A stretch of DNA of 64,000 bases, taken from NCBI RefSeq assembly GCF_001753165.1, contig NZ_CP017448.1:1692462-1756461 (forward strand), read 5' to 3'. Below the pieces are notes generated by a model. That model searched no databases. It was not told the origin of the DNA and saw only the letters and a program-made list of their open reading frames with translations. Positions 36,107 to 45,997 of this stretch are shown piece by piece (positions within the stretch are counted from its first letter, which is position 1; the number at the start of each line of letters is the position of its first letter). Origin of the DNA: Acidihalobacter aeolianus (GTDB taxonomy: Bacteria; Pseudomonadota; Gammaproteobacteria; DSM-5130; Acidihalobacteraceae). The translations under genes were made by a program, and so were the position numbers.

Positions 36107-36340
36107 AATAGGGCACGAGTCGCCTCCATCCGAGTGAGCCAGATGAAGGGTTTCTGTTTCTTGTTGTGGCAGTCAATATAATCGGCAGATAGCCTACCCC
36201 TACCCCAGCAGAAAAAATTCCTGCCCGGAGTCAAGCTCCGAAGATACTTGATTGACCCGTTCCTGTATATATTTTATTATTTGCGTAAATGTCGAAGCGA
36301 TGCGTCCGTGAAAACATCAGGTAAATTCCCCGTCGGTCCA

Positions 36341-36691
36341 ATGTGCAACGTGACCTGCTTCGAACAGGAGAAGGTTGCTCGCGTGAAAGCGGGACTTGTG
36401 GCTGAGCAAAAATTACTGCCTCAATTGGCCGAATTTTATAAGTTGCTCGGCAACACAACGCGGCTGAAGATACTCTTTGCGTTAACCCAAGGTGAACTGT
36501 GCGTTTGTGATGTCGCTCACGTTCTGGAACTTACAGTGGCGGCGACATCTCACCAGCTTAAGCTCTTGCGCGACCAAGGTTGGCTCTCCATGCGTAACGA
36601 TGGAAAGATGGTTTATTACCGGGCGAACAGTGGCGAGTTGCTCAAGGCACTTCATGATGATTTGAAGATACTGGAAACACGATGGAGGTAA
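36341..36691 (+). CDS. CadC/SmtB-like metal-responsive repressor
   Basis: A 116-residue ArsR-family regulator with the CadC metal site layout: Cys2 and Cys6 near the N-terminus and Cys54/Cys56 in GELCVCDVAHV. This pattern binds Cd, Pb, Zn or related metals and releases DNA. The HTH is LTVAATSHQLKLLRDQG. The ATG at 36341 is chosen because it places the N-terminal Cys pair correctly. The RND trio starts 37 bp downstream, so it is the likely regulator. An AT-rich promoter region (36268-36300) precedes it. Confidence 0.9.
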   Translation: MCNVTCFEQEKVARVKAGLVAEQKLLPQLAEFYKLLGNTTRLKILFALTQGELCVCDVAHVLELTVAATSHQLKLLRDQGWLSMRNDGKMVYYRANSGELLKALHDDLKILETRWR

Positions 36692-36728
36692 GAGATTTTT
36701 CGGCCACAACGTTTAGACAATATCGATA

Positions 36729-38150
36729 ATGAGAAGATATATATACAGTATGACATGTGTCTTGTCTCTATCTGGCTGCGCCACGTTTCATGCGCACCCA
36801 CTCACTGCGGGGACAAGTGCCGCGACCCTGCAACAACGTTCGTTGCAGTCCTCTGACCTGAGAGATTACCTTGCTCGGCACGATATCAATGTCACGCGTT
36901 GGCCCTTACAGCAATGGTCTGTAGCCTCGCTTGTGCTAGTGGCGCACTACTATGATCCGAACCTCGCAATCGCCCGTGATCGCTGGTTCAAAGCCATTGC
37001 CGCCGAACGAACAGCGGCTGCTTACCCGAATCCGCCCCTCAGTCTCACGCCTCTGTACACAACAAATGCGCCGGTCAACATATCCCCCTGGACTGTGGAT
37101 ATCGGCGCCGCTTTGAGGCTGATCACAGCCGGTAAACACGGCGACCGTATCGCTGTGGCGCGAGCACACGTCGAAGCTGCACGCTACACCTTTATGCAGG
37201 CGGAATGGGCCATTGATGCTCAAGTGAAGAATGCCTGGCTTGACCTCGTGACAGCGCGCCGCCGTCAGCTCCTGCTCGAGGCCCGAGTGGAAGATACTCG
37301 TGCACTTTTTGACGCTGACACTGCGGCTGTGAACGCCGGCCAGAGCCCTCCGTTCGACGCGTTTGCCACAAAACGGCTATGGAACAAGGCAATGAATGCG
37401 GTGGTCACTGGCCGCGCCGCAACAGCACGCGCGCAACAAGCTCTGGCTAATGCCATCGGTATTCCCGATGGCCGGCTGGCTAAGATCCGCATCAGTGCCA
37501 CTGACAGAATATCGAGACCCAGGAGCCTACCGCCGGAGAGCCAATTACAAACTTTCGTATTGACTCAGCGCGCTGATGTGCGGGCAGATGTACTCCGTTA
37601 TGCGGCAAGTCAGTTCCGGTTGAAGCTCGCGATCGCTCAGCAATACCCTAGTATCACCGTTGGACCTGGCTATCGGTGGGATCAAGGTGCTCATCGTTGG
37701 TCGCTTGGGTTCTCACTGATATTGCCCGTATTCAACCAGAACCAAGGGCCTATCGCCGAAGCACGCGCGCAACGGACGCTGAGAGCGGACCAGTTACGCG
37801 CCCTCCAGCTGGAGTTGATCAGCCAGCTAAAAAATGCAGTCACCACATACCGTACCGCACAGCGAATGCTGGAGTTGGCGCTACAGCGTTTGCGGGATGA
37901 CCAGAAGCAGGTGCGAGACGACCATACTGCGCTGACCCACGGTCAGATTGCTCGCACTACTTGGCTGCGAGCTCGCATAGCATTAGTGCAGGGCGAACTC
38001 GATGTTATCGATGCACACGCGCAACTGTTACATGCACGCCTGCGTATCGCCACCCTGATCGAACACCCGCTGGGGTCGGACACGGCGCCGAATTCCAAGC
38101 GGCTTCACGCGATGTCGTGGTCCTGTCGGTTCCCTAGCGCAACAACGTGA
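36729..38150 (+). CDS. RND-system outer-membrane factor (CzcC/TolC family)
   Basis: A 473-residue lipoprotein: signal peptide ending in the lipobox LSGCA (Cys17), then two OEP (outer membrane efflux) repeats rich in long helices such as ALRLITAGKHGDRIAVARAHVEAARY and GDRWSLGF-type strands. It forms the outer-membrane channel for the CzcB/CzcA-like proteins downstream. Nearest family is CzcC/CusC. The 3' end lies 9 bp from the next gene. Confidence 0.85.
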   Translation: MRRYIYSMTCVLSLSGCATFHAHPLTAGTSAATLQQRSLQSSDLRDYLARHDINVTRWPLQQWSVASLVLVAHYYDPNLAIARDRWFKAIAAERTAAAYPNPPLSLTPLYTTNAPVNISPWTVDIGAALRLITAGKHGDRIAVARAHVEAARYTFMQAEWAIDAQVKNAWLDLVTARRRQLLLEARVEDTRALFDADTAAVNAGQSPPFDAFATKRLWNKAMNAVVTGRAATARAQQALANAIGIPDGRLAKIRISATDRISRPRSLPPESQLQTFVLTQRADVRADVLRYAASQFRLKLAIAQQYPSITVGPGYRWDQGAHRWSLGFSLILPVFNQNQGPIAEARAQRTLRADQLRALQLELISQLKNAVTTYRTAQRMLELALQRLRDDQKQVRDDHTALTHGQIARTTWLRARIALVQGELDVIDAHAQLLHARLRIATLIEHPLGSDTAPNSKRLHAMSWSCRFPSATT

Positions 38151-38159
38151 GCACTTTCC

Positions 38160-39149
38160 ATGATGCGGACCTTTTACTCAGTTCTGTTCATTGCTGTACT
38201 GATACTGCCGCTGCCGGTCTATGCCACTCTTCAGGGTGTGGCATCGCTGTCGGTGGTAGTGACGCCACGGATGTCCCGGACCATAAGCTTGCGCACCGAG
38301 AAATTGCGCCGACAGTCTTGGCGACCATCGTGGACCGCTTACGGCCGCGTGATCTCGGGGGCGAGCCTGATAGCCACTGCGCGCACTGTAATCGACGCAC
38401 GACAGACCCTTGTGGCGATGCGTGTTACTACTGCGGCGGCCGATGCAGAGTACCGGCGTTTGCGGAGGTTGTATGCTCTGCATGCAAATGTCGCGTATCA
38501 CCAAGTGCAAAGCGCACAAGCACGTTGGCAAGCCGATCATGCCGCACTGCAGAAGGCAAAGATGGGTCTCATGGTGGTGCGCGCATCTGCGAGTGCCGAG
38601 TGGGGATCGGTGATCAGCAATTGGCTAACCCCGGGCTCGCGACACCTGAGGCAGTTAGCTGCAGGTGAGGCACGTCTTATACGACTTACACTGCCAGGGC
38701 GCACGCGGATCACTTCACCTAAAAATAGCATTACTCTCGTCACGATTGATGGAGCCAGAATCCCGGCTACCTGGATTTCCGTTGCTCCGACCTTAGGGCA
38801 GGGGTTACAGGGAATTGCGTTTTACGCCTGGACGATTCAGGTCAAAGACCGACTTGCCTATGGCACCGGCGTGGTCGGTCTCATTCCTCATGGACCAAAG
38901 ATGGATGGCGTTATCGTGCCGCGGACAGCTGTGATCTGGTCCGGTTCTTCGGCCTGGATATTCATGCGCAGCGATACAAATACATATCGGCGCGAGCCTA
39001 TATCGACACGTTACCCGACCCGAGATGGCTGGTTCGAACCCAATACCCCTGGTCCGGGCGACGTTATTGTTACCGAGGGAGCACAAACGCTGTTTTCCAT
39101 CCAACAACAGCAGGGCGAGTCGTCGTCGCCACCTGGCGACGACGACTGA
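38160..39149 (+). CDS. RND-system membrane fusion protein (CzcB-like), diverged
   Basis: A 329-residue periplasmic adaptor with signal peptide (residues 1-22). A helical hairpin (ATARTVIDARQTLVAMRVTTAA to QSAQARWQADHAALQKAK) is followed by beta-barrel and membrane-proximal parts ending GDVIVTEGAQTLFS. The C-terminus is a short acid stretch GDDD. Its lipoyl-like half motifs are weak and the N-terminal metal-binding region of CzcB is missing, so metal choice cannot be deduced. It belongs to a three-gene operon with the pump. Confidence 0.75.
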   Translation: MMRTFYSVLFIAVLILPLPVYATLQGVASLSVVVTPRMSRTISLRTEKLRRQSWRPSWTAYGRVISGASLIATARTVIDARQTLVAMRVTTAAADAEYRRLRRLYALHANVAYHQVQSAQARWQADHAALQKAKMGLMVVRASASAEWGSVISNWLTPGSRHLRQLAAGEARLIRLTLPGRTRITSPKNSITLVTIDGARIPATWISVAPTLGQGLQGIAFYAWTIQVKDRLAYGTGVVGLIPHGPKMDGVIVPRTAVIWSGSSAWIFMRSDTNTYRREPISTRYPTRDGWFEPNTPGPGDVIVTEGAQTLFSIQQQQGESSSPPGDDD

Positions 39150-39163
39150 GGGGACGCTAAACG

Positions 39164-42100
39164 ATGCTGAAGCAGTTGGTTACATGGTCTCTGCATCATC
39201 GCGGGGTGGCAATCACGTTAGCTGCAATATTGGCGATCTATGGTGGTTTCAAGCTTACACATGCGCAATACAGCGTCTTCCCTGAGTTCGCGCCACCCCA
39301 AGTGGTTATTCAAACGCAGGCCCCGGGGTTCTCTCCCCGTCAGGTCGAGAAGTTGGTTACCACGCCGATCGAAAATGTGATCAATGGGGTGATCGGTATC
39401 GCCTCGATGCGCTCGGTTTCCACCGCTGGCATCTCAGTCATCAAAGTAACCTTCGGCCAGAACACGAACGTTTATCTTGACCGACAGTTCGTTGCCGAAC
39501 GGCTAGCTAATGTGGCCAACCAACTCCCATCAGGGGCTGAGACGCCCACAATGACACCGTTGACCTCGTCGACGGGGAAGGTGCTGATATTCGGGCTCAC
39601 TTCCAAGACACGATCATTGATGGACGTGCATACCGTCGCCCAGTGGACGGTGAGACGCCGGCTCCTGGCCATCAAGGGTGTGTCCGATGCAGTGGTCTTC
39701 GGTGGCCAAGTGCGCCAGTTACAGGTCCAACTCCATCCTGTCGCTTTAGAGCATTACGGGCTGTCAATCGCCCAGATCGCACATGCCACCAGCTTGGCCA
39801 CCGGAATTCGCGCCGCGGGTTTCATTGATACACCCAACCAACGTATCCAGATACAGGCCGAAGGCCAAGCCACAAACCCCGCCCGCTTAGCGACGGCAAT
39901 CGTTGCCATGCGGCACGGCGTTCCAGTCACACTGGGTGACGTAGCGACGGTCACATATGCCCCGGCACCTCCGGTAGGGGCTGCCTCGATTGACGGTCAC
40001 CCCGGTGTGCAAATTCTTGTCTGGGCACAATACGGCACTAACACGCTGGTGGTGACACGACGCGTGGACGCGGCCTTACACGCCCTCGAACCTGTGCTCG
40101 CTAAACAGCACATAAAGCTCTGGCCGGATCTTTTCAGGCCCGCAAGCTTCGTACATCGAGCCGTCGGCAATCTCGGAAGTGCGCTGACCATCGGTGGTGT
40201 GCTGGTGGCAATCATGTTGTTTCTATTCCTCTTTAACTGGCGGACCGCACTCATCTCTCTGGCCGCCATTCCTTTGTCGCTACTGACCGCAACTCTGCTT
40301 CTGCAGATGTTCGGTTACACCCTCAATACGATGACGTTAGGCGGATTGGCAATAGCAATCGGTCTGTTGGTAGACGACGCGGTAATCACGGTGGAGAACA
40401 TCTACCGCAGGTTGAGCGAAAATAATGCCCAGAGTGCACCACGTAGCACGTTGCGAGTCATTCGTGATGCAACTCTGGAGGTTCGTAGCGCCGTAGTCTA
40501 TGCGACCCTGGCCATCGCCATGGTGTTCGTGCCAGTGATGACATTGCCTGGAGTTGCCGGCCGTTTGTTTGCGCCGTTGGGGTATGCCTACGTGCTGGCC
40601 ACATTGGCTTCATTGCTCGTGGCGTTGACTGTAACACCGGTGCTGTGCATGTTTTGGTTAGCCCGTGGGTCTATCCCCAGCCGCGAACCGCCCCTCATAC
40701 GTTGGATCAAGCCAGGTTACCGCTATGTGCTTTTGCGGATAGATCGCCATTATCGGTGGGTCTTCGCGGCAGTGTTACTCATGGTTCTGCTGGGCGCCAG
40801 TGCTTTGCCTTTTTTCGGTGCCCGCTTTATCCCACAACTCAAGGAAGGTCACTACATCATCCATATGGTCATGACGGCGGGCACATCGCTTGGGCAGTCC
40901 CTACGTATGGGCAAGATCGTGTCCGCTCACCTTGAAGCATTACCGTTCGTAGAGTCTGTGACACAACACGTGGGACGGGCGCCGGAATCTCACGATGTCC
41001 TAGGCACCAATACCAGCGAGTTCGACGTTGCTCTCAAGCCGATGGGCGGTCCAGCAATCGTAACAGCACGACAAACTATACAGAATGTGGTCGACGCCAT
41101 CCCCGGTGCTACTTTCGCGGTTAAGACGTTCCTGTCTGCCCGCATCCAAGAGACCATTTCCGGCCAGAGAGCACCGGTGGTGGTACATGTGTTTGGCTTG
41201 AAGCTGAACCAGCTTGGCTCCATGGCACGTCAGGTCGCGGCTATTTTACGCACGATTCCGGGAGCCACGGGCGTGCAAATGCAGTCGCAACCGAATAGCC
41301 CTTCGCTTGTAATCCGTCTGGAGCCAAGCGCATTGGCACGCTGGGGACTGCACCCTGTGGACGTGCTGGACACGTTGCACACGGCCTACGGCGGTGATGT
41401 CGTTGGGCAGATCTATACCGGGGATCGTATCTTCGATGTCACAGTAAGTCTGCCATCCTCTCAGCGACGAGATCCATCGATTATCGGGAATCTACTGCTA
41501 CGCGCCAGCGATGGTGTGACGGTGCCACTTCGTGATGTGGCGATGATCTATGCCACGAGCGGACCAAAGGCAATCCTTCACGAAGGCGGTCGACGCGTGA
41601 TTACGGTTACCTCTGGTGTGGCCGGGCGTGACATCGCCTCTTTCGTTAGGGCCGCAAAGGCCGCGCTCGACAGTAAGCTCGAGCTACCTCACGGGGCTTA
41701 CTTGGAGTTCGCAGGAAGCGCGCAGGAGCAAAAACGAGCAACCACTCGATTGCTTCTCACGTCCCTCATCGCAGCTGTTTTCATCGTGCTGCTGCTGTCC
41801 TTGGTGCTGACCAGCATGCGCAACCTTGCCCTGATCCTCGCCAATATCCCATTCGCCTTGATTGGTGGCGTTCTAGGTATATTTGTCGTATTTGGGGGCA
41901 CCCTATCGATGGGAGGCATGGTGGGCTTTGTTACCTTGTTTGGTATCACGCTGCGCAATGGGATGATGATGATTGCTCACTATGAACATCTGGTATATGT
42001 AGAAGGGGAACGCTGGAACAAAGCGTTGGCCATACGGGGGGCACAGGAACGGCTCGCCCCAATTTTGATGACTACTTTAGTAACAGCGTTCGGTCTTTTG

Positions 42101-42259
42101 CCGTTAGCTGTGGGCCGCCAGGCTCCAGGTAATGCAATTGATGGCCCCATGGCAATCGTCATCTTGAGCGGATTAATGACATCTGCGATATTGAATCTGT
42201 TGGTGTTGCCCAGCACGGTACTGCGCTTCGGACGATTTACTCATAAGTCGGTAGATTAG
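39164..42259 (+). CDS. RND-superfamily heavy-metal efflux pump (CzcA-like)
   Basis: A 1031-residue inner-membrane proton antiporter, the pump of the tripartite system. Twelve helices and two periplasmic loops are expected; the helix-4 proton-relay region reads GLAIAIGLLVDDAVITVEN, retaining paired Asp and a Glu. N-terminus has the signature FPEFAPPQVVIQTQAPGFSP. The motif differs from CzcA and CusA themselves, so the exact metal remains open. Upstream CadC-like regulator suggests divalent soft-metal efflux. Confidence 0.88.
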   Translation: MLKQLVTWSLHHRGVAITLAAILAIYGGFKLTHAQYSVFPEFAPPQVVIQTQAPGFSPRQVEKLVTTPIENVINGVIGIASMRSVSTAGISVIKVTFGQNTNVYLDRQFVAERLANVANQLPSGAETPTMTPLTSSTGKVLIFGLTSKTRSLMDVHTVAQWTVRRRLLAIKGVSDAVVFGGQVRQLQVQLHPVALEHYGLSIAQIAHATSLATGIRAAGFIDTPNQRIQIQAEGQATNPARLATAIVAMRHGVPVTLGDVATVTYAPAPPVGAASIDGHPGVQILVWAQYGTNTLVVTRRVDAALHALEPVLAKQHIKLWPDLFRPASFVHRAVGNLGSALTIGGVLVAIMLFLFLFNWRTALISLAAIPLSLLTATLLLQMFGYTLNTMTLGGLAIAIGLLVDDAVITVENIYRRLSENNAQSAPRSTLRVIRDATLEVRSAVVYATLAIAMVFVPVMTLPGVAGRLFAPLGYAYVLATLASLLVALTVTPVLCMFWLARGSIPSREPPLIRWIKPGYRYVLLRIDRHYRWVFAAVLLMVLLGASALPFFGARFIPQLKEGHYIIHMVMTAGTSLGQSLRMGKIVSAHLEALPFVESVTQHVGRAPESHDVLGTNTSEFDVALKPMGGPAIVTARQTIQNVVDAIPGATFAVKTFLSARIQETISGQRAPVVVHVFGLKLNQLGSMARQVAAILRTIPGATGVQMQSQPNSPSLVIRLEPSALARWGLHPVDVLDTLHTAYGGDVVGQIYTGDRIFDVTVSLPSSQRRDPSIIGNLLLRASDGVTVPLRDVAMIYATSGPKAILHEGGRRVITVTSGVAGRDIASFVRAAKAALDSKLELPHGAYLEFAGSAQEQKRATTRLLLTSLIAAVFIVLLLSLVLTSMRNLALILANIPFALIGGVLGIFVVFGGTLSMGGMVGFVTLFGITLRNGMMMIAHYEHLVYVEGERWNKALAIRGAQERLAPILMTTLVTAFGLLPLAVGRQAPGNAIDGPMAIVILSGLMTSAILNLLVLPSTVLRFGRFTHKSVD

Positions 42260-42295
42260 GGAACAAATGATGTCTTCATGCGGTCATAATTAGGT

Positions 42296-43324
42296 ATGAA
42301 GAACGATGGCCGGACATTGACTCGCGAGACGCTGGAAGCGATGCGCTTCATGGCGCTGGAGCGGATGGCGGAGGGCGAATCGCCGGCCGCGATCGCGGCC
42401 TCGTTCGGGATGCACCGGACGTGGGCGTACAAGGTACGGCTGAAGGCGCGCGGCCAAGGCAAGCGGGCCCTGCAGTTGCGGCGGGCACCCGGACGGCGCC
42501 GGAAGTTGAGCAATGCCCAGGAGCGGCAAGTGTTCCGGTGGGTCAACGGCAAGAACCCGCGGCAATATGGCTTCGACTTCGGTTTTTGGACCCGCCAGAT
42601 CGTGCGCGAACTGATCGCACAGCGATTGGGGGTTTCGCTGAGCCTGGCCTCAGTGGGCGCGTTGCTGGCGCGGGTCGGCTTGACCGCGCAAAAGCCACTC
42701 CAGCGCGCGTATCAGTGGGATCCTGACGCGATCGAGCGCTGGCAACGGGAAACCTATCCGGCGATTGCCCGCCAGGCCAAGCGGGACAAGGCCGACATCT
42801 ATTTTTGGGACGAGTCGGGTTTTCGTGCCGACTCGGTGCACGGCAAGACCTGGGGCGCCAAAGGATACACGCCGGTCGTCTCGGTGCCCGGACAACGGCA
42901 AGGGATCAGTGCCGCCTCGGCGGTCAGTGCCAAGGGGGCGTTCTGGTTCGCGACTTACAAGGGCGGCTTGAACGACGACCTGTTCGTGACCTTCCTACAG
43001 CGCCTGATGCGCGGCCGACGCAAGCCGCTGCATCTGATCCTCGATAATCTGCCTGCGCACAAGACCCGCGCCGTCAAAACCTATGTCGCCCAGTCAAAGG
43101 GCCAGTTGACGTTGCACTTCCTGCCCGACTATGCCCCCGAACTCAATCCCGACGAGCTGGTCTGGAGCCACGCCAAGCGCACGGGCAATGCCCGCCGGCC
43201 GTTGCGTGCCGGATAACGTCTGGAAGATCGCATCCAGTTTCAACTCGCCAACATGGCCGCACAGCCGAATCTGATCCGCTCGTTCTTCAGGCATCCAAGT
43301 GTTGCCTATATTACTGACTGCTGA
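42296..43324 (+). pseudogene. IS630-family transposase with premature stop
   Basis: A DDE transposase of 342 codons interrupted by an in-frame TAA at 43214-43216 (codon 307). Motifs: HTH-type IAASFGMHRTWAYK, then ADIYFWDESGFRAD (catalytic D), LHLILDNLPAHKT (second D) and LPDYAPELNPDELVW (final E). Beyond the stop the same frame continues as LEDRIQFQLANMAAQPNLIRS to TGA at 43322-43324, as intact relatives do. A single base change GAA to TAA explains it. The shorter protein keeps the DDE triad and may still be active. Confidence 0.88.
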
Positions 43325-43348
43325 GTAAGTTTCTGATTTCAGTGATCG

Positions 43349-44533
43349 TCATAAATGCCGAAGATAAAATAGGAATATCCGCTCGAACGACCCTTTAACG
43401 CGAATCAGTATTTTTGAGCGTCTAGGAAAAATATTCCAGAATGGTGGTTTGCCGTCTTCAGAGACGTGCATCCATAGCGCATCATTCTCCATATCCAGTA
43501 TGCACGAAAGTTCGTGGCGATAGCGATTGGTTGCGCCCTTTCCGGCTAGTACGGCCTTCGTGTTTCGCGCCGCCGCTTTGGCACGTAGCTGTGCCATATG
43601 GGCCTGATGCGGCACCCATGGAGGAGGGGTTTCATGACTGGCGCAATCGCCTGCGGCAAACACATTATGTAATCCCCTGGCTTGCCCATATCGATCGACA
43701 TCAAGGTGGCCTCCCACAGAAATGGGAAGGCAGGACTGTTTCGCGAATTTTGGGCCAGTCATTTCCGGCGAATAGAGCACCAGATCAGCTTTACGGAAAG
43801 TGCCGTCCGGATTGACCATGCCCCCCTCGACGAATTCAACAGGAGCATACCCGTCGTCAAGGATGATCTCCCGCTCTCGGAGCCGGTCGGTGAGCACACC
43901 TTTTTCTCCTGGATTTCGATTGGGAGAAAAAAAATGAATCTCGAACTGATCACGAACTCCTCTCTTTCTCAAGGCATAATCCAGAAGACAGACGCACTCA
44001 TACATCGGCCCGGTGCGTCCGGCGACAAAACCGTCAGTCTTGTTAATTTTGAATCCGACATAGACGATCCCGCCGTCTAGCGTCGCTAGCTTAGCCATGA
44101 AACGCTCCATGTCATCGGGTCCATAACAAGGAGAATAGGTGTGCTCCTCCGTTCCTGGGATATCATCTTTCCTGAAAGATGGACCCGTACCGAGAAAGAG
44201 GACGTCATTCGTGTACGTTCCCCGGTCCGTGATCACCGTTCTTCCATCATCCCGCACATCAGTCACCTGGCCTTCGACAAACCGAATGTTTCTCCGCTGC
44301 AGGAAGGGACGAATGTCGACCGTAATGCCTGCTTTGTTCCGTTTTCCAGTCAGAAATCCAGGGATTGCCGGACTGTATACGAATACTCCGTTTCCGATCA
44401 CGGTGATATCATAGCGGGAATGGATTCTCCGAATGAACCAGGCAAAGAAGGGGAAGACGGGACTAGCAAGAAAGTACATGATGAAAAACAGAGAAGCGAA
44501 TCCATTGCCTGCAATGACGACCTTTTTTTTCAT
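43349..44533 (-). CDS. FAD-dependent oxidoreductase, sulfide:quinone reductase-like
   Basis: A 394-residue flavoprotein of the SQR/NDH-2 group. FAD-binding GNGFASLFF near the N-terminus has an unusual long hydrophobic insert before the acidic strand DITVIGNG. The later motif NVFAAGDCASHETPPPW is a classic C-terminal FAD motif. Cysteines at SPCYG, KQSCLPI and ECVCLLDY could be the sulfide-handling redox pair of SQR. It probably oxidises sulfide and passes electrons to quinone. It is divergent in composition (lower GC) from its neighbours and lies 126 bp from the MFS gene. Confidence 0.8.
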   Translation of the reverse strand: MKKKVVIAGNGFASLFFIMYFLASPVFPFFAWFIRRIHSRYDITVIGNGVFVYSPAIPGFLTGKRNKAGITVDIRPFLQRRNIRFVEGQVTDVRDDGRTVITDRGTYTNDVLFLGTGPSFRKDDIPGTEEHTYSPCYGPDDMERFMAKLATLDGGIVYVGFKINKTDGFVAGRTGPMYECVCLLDYALRKRGVRDQFEIHFFSPNRNPGEKGVLTDRLREREIILDDGYAPVEFVEGGMVNPDGTFRKADLVLYSPEMTGPKFAKQSCLPISVGGHLDVDRYGQARGLHNVFAAGDCASHETPPPWVPHQAHMAQLRAKAAARNTKAVLAGKGATNRYRHELSCILDMENDALWMHVSEDGKPPFWNIFPRRSKILIRVKGSFERIFLFYLRHL

Positions 44534-44659
44534 ATAACCCCCGAGTAAAAAACCGGCGATTGCACTTTACTTCCTGGCCGCCGATGAGTGCTCGAAAAGT
44601 TATTATCCATTTCAGCTAAGCCCTGGCAGGGCGCGTTTCTTATTCCACAGGAATACCCT

Positions 44660-45988
44660 TTACAACACATCGTTCGGTGTTGCCGCTGGGTTGATCCGCG
44701 GATGAGTTTCCACGCTGCCGAAAGCTACCCAGGCGCCGGACAGCAGCAACAGCACCAGGGTGACCCAGAATGCGGGCGTGACATGGTCGGTGAGCTGGGC
44801 GACCCCGCCAAGAATCAGTCCGCCGATGGCATAACCCGTGTCACGCCAGTAGCGATAGGCACCCAGGGACGCACCGCGCCATCTGGGGTCTGAGATGTCG
44901 TTGACCGCTGCGATGATGTTGGGATAGAGCATGGCCATCCCGATACCCATGACCACGGCGCTGGCGAGCCACAGAGCAAGCCCGTCGAGCAGTAACACAC
45001 CCAGAACGCCCAGCGCTACAAGCCACAGGCCCCAGGCGATCAGCCACTTGCGACCGATGCGGTCGGACAGCGGCCCACTCCACAATTGCGAAGCGCCCCA
45101 TACTGCTGCGTAGACGCCGGTCACCCAGCCGATGCCCACCAGGCCAAGACCACGCTGATGCAGATAGAGCGGAAACAGAATCCATACCAGCGTATCGGCC
45201 ACCTTGTTGGTCACGCCTGCCTGGCTGAGCGCGCGCAGGGTGGGGTGGCGGAATGACACCAGCAGGAAGATCTCCCAAGCTCCGGGTTCTTCGGTGCGGG
45301 TTTGCGGAATCCGCGCTTTCGGGCCGTCGTGGCGTCCTTCCCGGTGAGCGCGGCTCTCGGCATGGGCGAATCCCCGCGTCTCGCGCACAAACCAGAGGGT
45401 AGTCAGAGCGGCGAGCAGAATCACCCCCAGTGAAAACCCGAACAGTGCGACTCGCGGACCGTAAGTGGCCGCCAGGATACCTGTCGCCAGCCCGGCTACG
45501 CCCATGGCGGCATACCCACCGAACTCATTGATCCCCACCGCGAGACCTCTTTGATCTGTACGCGCCAGATCCACCATGCTGATCACGGTGACGGACCAGG
45601 CCAGTCCCTGGCTGATGCCGAGGAAGACGTTCGCGATGACAACCCAGCCCCAGTTCTGCGCGTACAGCAACAGGAATGGGATAGGTAAGGCCGCCAGCCA
45701 GCCGAGCAGCAGCACCCTTTTGCGGCCGATGCGATCAGCCATGGCACCGGCAGCGAAATTCACTAGGCCCTTGACGAAACCGAAGGCGATGACGAAGGAG
45801 GCCAGCCACAGAAAGGCTCCTTTGGTAACACCGAAATCGGCAGATAATGTTGGCAGCACAGTACGCTCGGTGCCCAGGGTCAGACCGACGAACACCACCT
45901 GCAGGGTCTGCATGAGAAATTGCGGGGCATTGAGACGTATGCCGCGCCGGTGGGCTTCGTCCTGACTCGAGGCGGAATCGAAATTCAT
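44660..45988 (-). CDS. MFS-superfamily transporter
   Basis: A 442-residue twelve-helix permease. The loop-2/3 motif ADRIGRKRVLLLG and the second half SDRIGRKWLIAWG are the standard MFS signatures. The gene starts 9 bp after the persulfide-dioxygenase-like gene stop. Its substrate may be a sulfur compound such as sulfite or thiosulfate, based on location only; some SQR-PDO clusters contain such an exporter. Confidence 0.85.
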   Translation of the reverse strand: MNFDSASSQDEAHRRGIRLNAPQFLMQTLQVVFVGLTLGTERTVLPTLSADFGVTKGAFLWLASFVIAFGFVKGLVNFAAGAMADRIGRKRVLLLGWLAALPIPFLLLYAQNWGWVVIANVFLGISQGLAWSVTVISMVDLARTDQRGLAVGINEFGGYAAMGVAGLATGILAATYGPRVALFGFSLGVILLAALTTLWFVRETRGFAHAESRAHREGRHDGPKARIPQTRTEEPGAWEIFLLVSFRHPTLRALSQAGVTNKVADTLVWILFPLYLHQRGLGLVGIGWVTGVYAAVWGASQLWSGPLSDRIGRKWLIAWGLWLVALGVLGVLLLDGLALWLASAVVMGIGMAMLYPNIIAAVNDISDPRWRGASLGAYRYWRDTGYAIGGLILGGVAQLTDHVTPAFWVTLVLLLLSGAWVAFGSVETHPRINPAATPNDVL

Positions 45989-45997
45989 CGTAATGCC

